Source: CALZFJ01 sp051878575 (GTDB lineage Bacteria; Bacteroidota; Bacteroidia; Bacteroidales; Muribaculaceae). From it: DNA of 64,000 bases. Below are positions 1 to 7,387 of this stretch, one piece after another (the first letter of the stretch is position 1; each line of letters starts with the position of its first letter). The notes below the pieces were generated by a model, which had not been told where the DNA came from, searched no databases, and worked only from the letters and a program-made list of their open reading frames with translations. The translations under genes and the position numbers were made by a program. The stretch spans positions 11,353-75,352 of the forward strand of contig JBJEKJ010000099.1 in NCBI GenBank assembly GCA_051878575.1, given 5' to 3'.

Positions 1-396
1 CTGAAGATTGCGCTTATCATGCTTATCGGTCTTCTTGCCAAGAACGCCATCCTTATCGTCGAGTTCGCCCTTGAGCGCCGACGCACGGGCATGTCGATTG
101 TCGGGGCGGCCGTGGCAGGTGCGGCAGCGCGTCTGCGACCAATCCTCATGACATCGTTGGCTATGATTATCGGTCTGTTGCCATTGATGTTCGCCCACGG
201 TGTAGGTGCCAATGGTAACCAGGCCCTCGGTACCGGCTCAATCGGCGGTATGTTGATTGGTATGATTCTGCAAGTTCTGCTTGTTCCTTGCTTGTTTGTG
301 ATTTTCCAGGGCATACAGGAGAAGTTCTCGCCAATCAAGTGGAAAGACACCGACAACTCCCAGATGGAGAACGAAATCGAACAATATTCTTTGTAA
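1..396 (+). CDS. RND efflux transporter permease, C-terminal fragment
   Basis: This is the last 131 codons of a resistance-nodulation-division (HAE1/AcrB-type) inner-membrane pump; the gene begins before the window and is open from base 1. The motif LIGLLAKNAILIVEFA and the following helix with RLRPILMTS are hallmarks of transmembrane segments 10-12 in this family. A last hydrophobic helix (GGMLIGMILQVLLVPCLFVIF) precedes a short cytoplasmic tail. The pump uses the proton gradient to expel hydrophobic compounds through a periplasmic adaptor and an outer-membrane channel. The TolC-like gene 26 bases downstream is its evident channel partner, so the two should be one operon. The substrate cannot be told from this fragment. 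Confidence 0.95.
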   Translation: MKIALIMLIGLLAKNAILIVEFALERRRTGMSIVGAAVAGAAARLRPILMTSLAMIIGLLPLMFAHGVGANGNQALGTGSIGGMLIGMILQVLLVPCLFVIFQGIQEKFSPIKWKDTDNSQMENEIEQYSL

Positions 397-422
397 ATAC
401 AATATATTATATATTCTGAAAA

Positions 423-1799
423 ATGAAGAGGAAAAACATCTCACTGCTCGTAGTCACTGTGGCAATCGCCACAGTGATGGGCAGTTGCAATATCTATAAG
501 AAATGCGAGCTTCCACAAGAGGGTGTGGTGGGCGAATATGTGAAGGCTGCCGCCGAGCCGGTCGACTCCACAGCATTGGGAAATCTCTCATGGACGGAGA
601 TTTTCACCGATTCTCAGTTGCAATCGCTGATTAATCAGGCTCTTGCCAACAACACCAACCTCCAGAACGCCAAGCTGAACGTCGACATTGCCCAGGCTCA
701 GCTGCTCGGCGCCAAGCTCAGTTATCTGCCCTCGCTGGCATTCGCGCCCAACGGCTCAGGCTCCGAGGTGGGCGGCGTTCCGCTCAAGTGGGGCTATCAG
801 TTGCCGCTATCGCTCAGCTGGGAGGTCGACATCTTCGGTCGCATCACCAACAGCAAGCGCAAGGCTAAGGCGGCATTGCTCCAAAGCGAGGCATACCGTC
901 AGGCCACGCAGTCGCAGATTATCGGCGCGGTGGCCAACACCTACTATGCAATCGTGTCGCTCAAGAAGCAGCTTGCCATCTATCGCGAGACCTCGGAGCT
1001 TTGGCGCCAGTCGGTCGACGTGATGAAGCAGATGAAGGAGGCCGGACGCTACACCGAGGTGGCTGTGGTGCAGAGCGAGGCCAATTATCACAGCATACTT
1101 GCCACAATTCCCTCGATAGAGCTGTCGCTGCACGAGATGTACAACACCATGTCGCTGCTGCTCAACGTGTCGCCGCAGGAGTGGGACGTGAACACCGCGT
1201 CGGTCATCACTCTGCCCGCTACCATCAGCGAGGGCGTGCCTATGAGCTATCTTGCCGTTCGCCCCGACGTGAAAGCCGCCGAGCAGTCGTTTGCCACGGC
1301 ATTCTATGCCACCAATATGGCACGCTCGGCATTCTATCCGAGCATAACGCTCTCGGCCAATGGTGGCTATGGCACGCTGATAGGCAGCTCGGTGATTGAC
1401 CCTGCCAAGTGGTTCGTATCGCTCGCCGGACAGCTTGTGGCTCCGCTGTTCTCGCGCGGACAGAACATCGCCACGCTCAAGGCCGCCAAGGCTCAGCAGC
1501 AGCAGGCGCTCAACAACTTCCAGTACACGCTGCTCAGCGCAGGCTCTGAGGTGAGCAACGCCCTTGTGGCCGTCACCAAGCGCAAGGCTGCTCACGACGA
1601 GATAAAGATGCAGGTGGAGAAGATGTCGAAGGCCGTGGAGTACAACAAGGACCTCATGACCCTCAGCACTACCACCTATCTTGAGGTGCTCACCGCACAG
1701 CAGTCGTTGCTGAATTGCCAGATTTCGCTTATCAACAATGAGCTGTCGTCGAATCAGGCTGCCATCAACCTCTATCAGGCATTGGGAGGCGGCCGATAA
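423..1799 (+). CDS. TolC-like outer-membrane efflux lipoprotein (NodT/OprM family)
   Basis: A 458-residue outer-membrane factor, the exit duct of the RND pump encoded just upstream. It starts with a lipoprotein signal ending in a lipobox (VMGSC, Cys22), as in OprM/CmeC-type channels. Two OEP repeats follow: helical stretches with many Gln/Ala (LLGAKLSYLPSLAFAP; ARSAFYPSITLSANGGYG) and the usual conserved segment RPDVKAAEQSFATAFY between the halves. Length is typical (450-480). The gene follows the permease by 26 bases with no terminator between, consistent with one transcript. Long antisense frames across this gene are codon-bias shadows. Confidence 0.94.
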   Translation: MKRKNISLLVVTVAIATVMGSCNIYKKCELPQEGVVGEYVKAAAEPVDSTALGNLSWTEIFTDSQLQSLINQALANNTNLQNAKLNVDIAQAQLLGAKLSYLPSLAFAPNGSGSEVGGVPLKWGYQLPLSLSWEVDIFGRITNSKRKAKAALLQSEAYRQATQSQIIGAVANTYYAIVSLKKQLAIYRETSELWRQSVDVMKQMKEAGRYTEVAVVQSEANYHSILATIPSIELSLHEMYNTMSLLLNVSPQEWDVNTASVITLPATISEGVPMSYLAVRPDVKAAEQSFATAFYATNMARSAFYPSITLSANGGYGTLIGSSVIDPAKWFVSLAGQLVAPLFSRGQNIATLKAAKAQQQQALNNFQYTLLSAGSEVSNALVAVTKRKAAHDEIKMQVEKMSKAVEYNKDLMTLSTTTYLEVLTAQQSLLNCQISLINNELSSNQAAINLYQALGGGR

Positions 1800-1834
1800 T
1801 TAGATAACAATAAAATAACTCACATAGATAGTAT

Positions 1835-2629
1835 ATGATTAGTCCATTAGCCCATGTCGACCCTTCTGCCAAATTAGGCAAAGACGTCATAGTCCATCCT
1901 TTCGCATTCATTGGTAAGAATGTGGAAATTGGCGACAACTGCGTGGTTTATCCGTTTGCGAGCATCCTGAACGGTGCCCGCATCGGTAACCGCAACAAGA
2001 TATACAACGGCGCGATTATTGCCGCCGAGCCACAGGATTTTCGCTGGAAAGGCGAGCAGTCGTATTGCTACATCGGCGACGACAATAGCATCCGCGAGCA
2101 CACGATAATCAACCGCGGAATATCGCCTGAGGGCGGAACGCGCATAGGCAGCAACTCGTTTATCATGGCTGAGTCGCACATCGCGCACGACACCGTGATA
2201 GAGAACCGCGTGGTGATTGGCAACGGCGCAAGCATCGCCCCCAACTGCCATATAGCCGGCAATACAATCCTTTCGTCGAATGTAGTGCTCCACTCAGGCA
2301 GCCATATCGGCGAGTGGGTGCTGATTAAGGGCGGATGCCGCATCAGCGGAAATGTGCCTCCTTACGTGATTATGGCCCACAACCCGGTATCGTACTATGG
2401 CGTGAACGCATTCGTGCTGCGCCACTGCAAGTTCTCCGAGGAGGCCATCGACGATGTGGCAAAGGCCTATCGCCACATCTATCAGTGCGGAACGTCGACG
2501 TTCAATGCGCTGAAGCGTATAGAAAACGATATTCAGCCATCGGCTGAACGCGATAACATCCTTAAATTCGTGCGCGACCACAAACTGAAGATTGTGGCAG
2601 TGCCGAGCCATGAAGACATAGAGGATTGA
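1835..2629 (+). CDS. lpxA: Acyl-ACP--UDP-N-acetylglucosamine O-acyltransferase
   Basis: A cytoplasmic LpxA, the first enzyme of lipid A synthesis, which moves a 3-hydroxyacyl chain from ACP to the 3-OH of UDP-GlcNAc. The 264 residues match the family length (E. coli 262). The N-terminal two thirds is a left-handed beta-helix of hexapeptide repeats starting at PLAHVDPSAKLG, and the segment MAESHIAHDTVI carries the conserved catalytic His region. The C-terminal helical domain contains the family pattern YGVNAFVLRH. Substrate chain length cannot be predicted. The gene lies 35 bases after the efflux channel and is closed by a strong hairpin terminator. The next lipid A gene, lpxB, is separate at 11.8 kb. 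Confidence 0.96.
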   Translation: MISPLAHVDPSAKLGKDVIVHPFAFIGKNVEIGDNCVVYPFASILNGARIGNRNKIYNGAIIAAEPQDFRWKGEQSYCYIGDDNSIREHTIINRGISPEGGTRIGSNSFIMAESHIAHDTVIENRVVIGNGASIAPNCHIAGNTILSSNVVLHSGSHIGEWVLIKGGCRISGNVPPYVIMAHNPVSYYGVNAFVLRHCKFSEEAIDDVAKAYRHIYQCGTSTFNALKRIENDIQPSAERDNILKFVRDHKLKIVAVPSHEDIED

Positions 2630-2659
2630 TAGATTTTTTTCATATTTGGTCGAAAGAAA

Positions 2660-2692
2660 CGCCGTGGAGGATTTGCCCTCCACGGCGTTTTG
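2660..2692. terminator. Rho-independent terminator after lpxA
   Basis: A perfect 11-bp inverted repeat (CGCCGTGGAGG, 6-base loop, CCTCCACGGCG) is followed by TTTT on the plus strand. It ends lpxA. The symmetric arms could also stop minus-strand transcripts from the lipoprotein gene at 2794. Confidence 0.93.
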
Positions 2693-2793
2693 ACTAATTG
2701 CATTCGCAAATCGCCTGTTCTTCGGAAATATTTAATGAGTTTTTCTTTTTCCTATTTGAGCTGAGAATGTGTTCAAAACTCAAAATGCGGTTA

Positions 2794-3402
2794 TCATAAT
2801 CCGCGTGAGAAAGAAACTTGCGTCATAACGCCCGATTTGATTTCTACGGTAATTTTGCCGCAAGCAGTCTGGATGCCCTTGCGCATTGTCTCCCTTGCTG
2901 CTGCCACCTTCTCGGGATTATCAGGATATTTCAGAATGTTGTGATAATTCTTTGTGATCTCACCATATTTCTCACTGTTGAGCTCATTTTTCGAACCCTT
3001 TTGATAATGAGTCACCAATTTGCACACAGGTGTCATTTTAAATGAAAAAGCGTCTTGTGTCACCTCCTTGTCGTTGTTCTCGGCCACTACCTGAAGGGTG
3101 AAAGTGGTGTTGGTAGCCGATGTGATGTTGCCCAATTGCTGCTTCAAGTTGAATTTCTGGCCCGGTTCCACCTTTATTTTCTCGGATTTTCCGTTGAAAT
3201 CGGTATAGACCACGTAGGTGTTGAAAAGCATGTCGATGTCACCGCCAAACACATTGCTATACTCAAGATCCACACCTATGAGTGAGCCAAGACCATCGCC
3301 GCTATCCGGCTCATTGTTGTCGTCGCCACCACAAGAAACCATGCCGAATGATAGGCATAAAGCCATCATCGCAAAAAAAATCGCTTTAAATTTTTTGTCC
3401 AT
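2794..3402 (-). CDS. Small lipoprotein of unknown function
   Basis: A 202-residue protein with a clear lipoprotein signal: basic start, hydrophobic core, then GMVSCGGDD with Cys24. The acidic residues right after the Cys (GGDDNNEPDSGDG) resemble the surface-export signal of Bacteroidetes lipoproteins, so surface exposure is possible. The middle (roughly residues 45-110) reads like a beta-sandwich. I do not recognise the family. It has its own promoter and shares the hairpin at 2660 as a terminator. Confidence 0.8.
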   Translation of the reverse strand: MDKKFKAIFFAMMALCLSFGMVSCGGDDNNEPDSGDGLGSLIGVDLEYSNVFGGDIDMLFNTYVVYTDFNGKSEKIKVEPGQKFNLKQQLGNITSATNTTFTLQVVAENNDKEVTQDAFSFKMTPVCKLVTHYQKGSKNELNSEKYGEITKNYHNILKYPDNPEKVAAARETMRKGIQTACGKITVEIKSGVMTQVSFSRGL

Positions 3403-3443
3403 AGTAAATTAATCAATTATTACATTTATAAATGTTTGAATCG

Positions 3444-3475
3444 CAAAGTTACATATTATATACAAAAAGAGCAAA
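3444..3475 (-). promoter_or_regulatory. Bacteroidetes-type promoter for the lipoprotein gene at 2794
   Basis: On the minus strand TTTG (complement at 3472-3475) is followed after 20 bases by TAACTTTG (complement at 3444-3451). This fits the -33/-7 consensus of the Bacteroidetes primary sigma factor. Transcription should start around 3440, giving a leader of about 35-40 bases. Confidence 0.75.
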
Positions 3476-3542
3476 CCGCGCGATATACAAATATATATAC
3501 AACTGCGCAAAACGGCTATTTATTACGCTTTACAAAATCATG

Positions 3543-5618
3543 CTATTTCACGCTCACGAGGGCCTGCAACACATCTTCAAGCGATTCGGCCTTGTCGAGA
3601 TTCAACTTACGGCGCATGCGATGACGCATAATGTTCACACTTGTTCGTGCGATGCACATCAAGTCGACTATGTCGTCGGTGGTTTGACCCAAAGCTATCA
3701 GCATGCACAGAATCTCCTCACGGCGGGTCACACCCGGAGCCATCTCGCGCAGCGAATTGATGAACTGCGGATACATGCACGTAAAGCGATAGCGGAATCG
3801 CGATTCACCATCCTCTCGCAATGTTTTCGGAGTGAGCGTGGTGAAACGCTTGACAGTAGCCTCATCGCTGTTAAGCTCTTTGATGCGCTCCTCCATAAGC
3901 TCACAATTATGATTCACTTCGTGCAGGTTGTCAATGAGAGAGTCGATTTGCTGCCTTGCCATTATGCTCTTGATTTTATAGATGCGTCGCTTCACGAGCA
4001 TCCATGCCACACAAAATCCGAGCAAAATGAGTAGCAACACCGATAGAGCCACATAGTATTTGATTTGCAAGTTCTTCTTCTGCACCTCCATCTCGGCAGC
4101 CATAACCTGAGCTTCATTCTTCTCGGAATGGAATCGCAGCATCTGTCCTATTATCGAGTCGTAGGTCTTTGAGTTGTAGAAAAGACTCAGCTCCTTGTTG
4201 AGTTTGCGGGCATAAAGCTCGATTTTCTCCTTATTGCCGGTTGATAGGTAATAATCGAGGGCAAACTTATAGGCTTTTTCCACGTATATGGGGCGCTCAG
4301 TGAGGCTAAGCAGGTTTCTCATACTGTCGAGGCTGACCTCGCATCGCTTGAAATCGCCCGCACTTCTATAGCCCTCGGCAAGGAGAAAATAGGCCTTGGC
4401 CCGTGTTTCGGCGACAAGCGATTTGGTCACCACATTCTCAAGCCGTCGCATTCCGGTCTCCCGGGGAATCACGATTGAGCTATCCTCTACCGACATTTCA
4501 CCTATGGCGGTCTCAAGATCGGCCATTCCGCTGTCGTAGGGAAGCGAGCACAGCACGCTGTCGGCAATGTTCCAGTAAACAATCGCTGAATCCGGCTTGT
4601 TCTCCTGCCGCATTATGCGCCCTTTCATCATCAATGCATAACCCTGCATTTTTGGGTCGCTCATTTTCCCCATCTGCTCCGACTCATAAAGCGCCTGCCG
4701 ATTGTAAACCTCGGCAAACTGAGGCATGTTGTAAGTCAGGTACAAGTCGGTGAGCATCACGCATGTCCACACGATGCTTGGGCTGTCTTTGCAATCTTCG
4801 GCCACCTTGTAGCTTTTCCTATACATATCAATGGCCTTGCTCACTTCGCCGGTGCGCTGATATAGCGAGCCGAGCATCGACGTGAGCCAGTGCAATCCCA
4901 TCACATCCTTTTCCGCCATGGCGATATCAAGGCAAGATTCGCACCATCTCATCACATCATTCTGCCGCTCGGGCAATTCAAAGCATGCGGCGGCGGCGTA
5001 GGTGTAGATCATAAAGCGTCGGTTGGCCGGCAGGCTGTCGGCGCCCAAAGCCATAGCCTTGTCGATGGCCTCGGCAGCATCCTTCGGCTGATAATTGCGA
5101 GAAAGGGCATATCCCAGCACGGCATAAGCGTCGGGCATCAAATATCGGGCCACTATGGGAGTGGGGTTGTCGGCTAAAGCACGCAGTCTGTCGACACAAG
5201 CCTGAGGCTCACCTTTCATTTGATAGCAATTGAGCAATTGTATCAGCGACCAGTGCGCGTTATCTTTTATTGAGCTCCACCGCACGCTCATCGTGTCGGC
5301 CGGAATTTCCACTTTCAGCACGTCATCGAATTTTACTATCGCCGAGTCCTGCTCGCCCTTGAATTCCGCTCCACGAGCCCTAAGCATGAGGCAGAACGTT
5401 TTCACATCCAAGCGGTCCTTTGCCATTGGCCCGTCTTCAATCGACGCCACTTCTCGGAGCACCGAGTCGGCATTGGATGTGGTGTAGGCTTTATCAAGTT
5501 CCGAGCATCGGCTCAGCAGCTCGTCGACTGCCGAATCCTCGTGACTTGCACAAGCTGACACTAATGTAATTAAGAACAAATTAATTACAGATAATATGAT
5601 TCTATTGGCTATGTTCAT
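3543..5618 (-). CDS. TPR lipoprotein/membrane regulator with C-terminal HTH
   Basis: A 691-residue protein of a design common in Bacteroidales. A lipobox-like signal (LVSACASH, Cys23) is followed by about 480 residues of tetratricopeptide-type helical repeats (for example MLGSLYQRTGEVSKAIDMYRKSYKVAED). One membrane segment (YYVALSVLLLILLGFCVAWMLV, near residues 515-540), a coiled coil and a LuxR/GerE-like helix-turn-helix near the end (EEILCMLIALGQTTDDIVDLMCIARTS split around residue 640) complete it. The periplasmic repeats presumably sense a ligand or partner and the cytoplasmic tail binds DNA; this is inferred from architecture. No target is visible; the minus-strand lipoprotein gene immediately downstream is a candidate. 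Sensing and lipid attachment together with an internal membrane span are unusual, so the N-terminus may instead be an uncleaved anchor. Confidence 0.82.
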   Translation of the reverse strand: MNIANRIILSVINLFLITLVSACASHEDSAVDELLSRCSELDKAYTTSNADSVLREVASIEDGPMAKDRLDVKTFCLMLRARGAEFKGEQDSAIVKFDDVLKVEIPADTMSVRWSSIKDNAHWSLIQLLNCYQMKGEPQACVDRLRALADNPTPIVARYLMPDAYAVLGYALSRNYQPKDAAEAIDKAMALGADSLPANRRFMIYTYAAAACFELPERQNDVMRWCESCLDIAMAEKDVMGLHWLTSMLGSLYQRTGEVSKAIDMYRKSYKVAEDCKDSPSIVWTCVMLTDLYLTYNMPQFAEVYNRQALYESEQMGKMSDPKMQGYALMMKGRIMRQENKPDSAIVYWNIADSVLCSLPYDSGMADLETAIGEMSVEDSSIVIPRETGMRRLENVVTKSLVAETRAKAYFLLAEGYRSAGDFKRCEVSLDSMRNLLSLTERPIYVEKAYKFALDYYLSTGNKEKIELYARKLNKELSLFYNSKTYDSIIGQMLRFHSEKNEAQVMAAEMEVQKKNLQIKYYVALSVLLLILLGFCVAWMLVKRRIYKIKSIMARQQIDSLIDNLHEVNHNCELMEERIKELNSDEATVKRFTTLTPKTLREDGESRFRYRFTCMYPQFINSLREMAPGVTRREEILCMLIALGQTTDDIVDLMCIARTSVNIMRHRMRRKLNLDKAESLEDVLQALVSVK

Positions 5619-5675
5619 TGATAATTTATGATAAGATTCTATTACAACTAATATTCATCATAGAGGGAATGGCGG

Positions 5676-6221
5676 TCACTCATCGGTGTCCATCCTGAAA
5701 ATCGAGAAATTCACGCTACCATAGGTGAGGTGCCTTGTGAAGTGCGGCAACGATGAGAAATCGTAGGCCTTGCCGTGCTCTATTATCACAATAGTGTCGG
5801 GGTGGAGCATCTGCGAGTTCAATATCAGCCGGGGCACGTCGGCAAAGTTGGGCAAGTCGTAGGGCGGATCGGCGAAAACGATGTCGAACTTGCGTGTTGT
5901 CGACTCCACGAACCTGAACACGTCGCCCCTTACCATGGTGAGGTTCTCCTCGTGGAGCATGTCGCGCACACGGCGTATGAAATTGAACTGAGTGGCCGAT
6001 TTCTCCACGCAAGTCACGCCCGCGCAGCCTCTCGACAGGAACTCAAAACTGATTGCACCGGTGCCGGCAAAAAGGTCGAGAGCCGTGCAACCCTCAAAAT
6101 CCACCATATTCTCAAGAACATTGAATATGTTCTCGCGGGCAAAGTCGGTGGTGGGCCGTGCCGATATGTTTTGGGGCACATCGAAGCGGCGTCGCCCGTA
6201 TTTTCCACGAATTATTCGCAT
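5676..6221 (-). CDS. rsmD: 16S rRNA (guanine(966)-N(2))-methyltransferase
   Basis: An RsmD-family SAM-dependent methyltransferase of 181 residues (usual 180-200) that methylates G966 of 16S rRNA in the small subunit. The SAM-binding loop LDLFAGTGAISFEFLSRG lies near residues 46-64, and the catalytic motif DPPYDLP near 115-121. The conserved N-terminus MRIIRGKYGRR and RPTTDFARENIFN are typical. Its start overlaps the end of the upstream DUF3822 gene by 10 bases, so the two are translationally coupled. This pairing is widespread in Bacteroidetes. Confidence 0.95.
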   Translation of the reverse strand: MRIIRGKYGRRRFDVPQNISARPTTDFARENIFNVLENMVDFEGCTALDLFAGTGAISFEFLSRGCAGVTCVEKSATQFNFIRRVRDMLHEENLTMVRGDVFRFVESTTRKFDIVFADPPYDLPNFADVPRLILNSQMLHPDTIVIIEHGKAYDFSSLPHFTRHLTYGSVNFSIFRMDTDE

Positions 6222-7039
6222 AGCGACATTAATATTAAGTCAAAAGGAGCCTTCATCGCATCCATCCCAATCCGCATTGCGGCGGCAGGGAAGATTGCGG
6301 GCATCACATAGGTTACATATTCTCGCAGCATCGGCGCCACGGCCTCGCGCATGAGCTTGTCGCCGGCTATCTGTAGCTCGTCGTTGTGCACGTCGAGCGA
6401 ATAGTCGTTCCACACGTTGAGCACGAAGAACATCGCGTCCTCGGCGGTGGCGCACTCAAAGGTGTTGGCGAACGCAAACCGCCCCCGCAGGTACACCATC
6501 ACGTCGGCGTAGCCATCGTGAAAATAGACAAACTCTTTTCCAATGCCGGTGTTGCGGCACTTCTTGGCAAAGTGCTCGCACACGGCCGAGAGGTGATGTC
6601 TTATGGGCGGATTGTTGAAGGTGCGGTTGATGAACGGCAGCAGTCCTGATGGCATCTCGAAGGCTATCCTCGCTTGGCAATGTGGCAGAGCGTCGACAGC
6701 CACGTCGCCGTCGGCCTTGCCATACATTGCCTCAAATGCGGCACGTGCTCCCGCCTCGTCGAGTCGCTCGGGCACCACCATGAACCGCCGTGAGGTATAG
6801 GCCACGTCCACCCGCTTGAAGTCGAGCAGGAAAAACGGATTGTCGTAGATGCAATTCTCGAGCGAGCGTAGGAAGTCGTCTTCGCCGTCCTCGAGCTCCA
6901 CTGAGCGGCTCATAAGCGAGTTCTGCTCGATGTCGCTGTGAGCCACAAACCGCACGCTGCCGCTGTCGATTCTCAGCGACAGCCTCCACAACTCAGGATG
7001 CTGCACCTCAACGTCGATCTTATTTGATAACAAACTCAT
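6212..7039 (-). CDS. DUF3822 family protein
   Basis: A cytoplasmic protein of about 275 residues matching the DUF3822 family, which in Bacteroidetes sits directly upstream of rsmD. The family is thought to have an actin-like/PilM-like fold, but its function is unknown. Recognisable features are the central HLSAVCEHF stretch and the segment VYFHDGYADVMVYLRGRFAFANTFEC, split by the usual beta strands. I chose ATG at 7039; the longer frame would start at TTG at 7048. The gene ends inside rsmD's first codons. Confidence 0.82.
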   Translation of the reverse strand: MSLLSNKIDVEVQHPELWRLSLRIDSGSVRFVAHSDIEQNSLMSRSVELEDGEDDFLRSLENCIYDNPFFLLDFKRVDVAYTSRRFMVVPERLDEAGARAAFEAMYGKADGDVAVDALPHCQARIAFEMPSGLLPFINRTFNNPPIRHHLSAVCEHFAKKCRNTGIGKEFVYFHDGYADVMVYLRGRFAFANTFECATAEDAMFFVLNVWNDYSLDVHNDELQIAGDKLMREAVAPMLREYVTYVMPAIFPAAAMRIGMDAMKAPFDLILMSLCE

Positions 7040-7048
7040 TTGTGACAA

Positions 7049-7387
7049 TAATTACAATTTGCATTACGAAGATACGCAAATATCGTCCACAAAACAAGAT
7101 TTGTACCATTTTTTCGCTCGAATCACACCGATAATACTACGTCCGGGCGCTTTAGGGCGCTTTAGGAAGCCTTCGTTATGCATGGATTATGCATATATTA
7201 TGCAATTGTGCCATAAATGGGCGATTTATTGCCAAAGTGTTTGCCGATAAAGAAATAATCAGTATATTTGTCACAAGAATATTAGTTGACATATCCGGTG
7301 CGAGGCGTGCCGGGCGTCAATATAAAAAGGTATATATTTCAGTGTAAGCCCTGCGTATAAAGAATTTAACTAAGAACAAGAATAAAT
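7049..7387. promoter_or_regulatory. Divergent promoter region with + strand promoter at 7239-7270
   Basis: This 339-bp gene-free stretch separates divergent operons. Plus strand: TTTG (about 7240) and TATATTTG (7263-7270) are 19 bases apart, a near-perfect Bacteroidetes promoter, and give a leader of about 110 bases for the secreted-protein gene at 7388. Minus strand: CTTG (complement near 7095-7098) and TATCTTCG (complement at 7067-7074) are 20 bases apart and would serve the DUF3822-rsmD operon. A short direct repeat (GGGCGCTTTA then GGGCGCTTTA) lies near 7145. I see no coding signal. Confidence 0.7.
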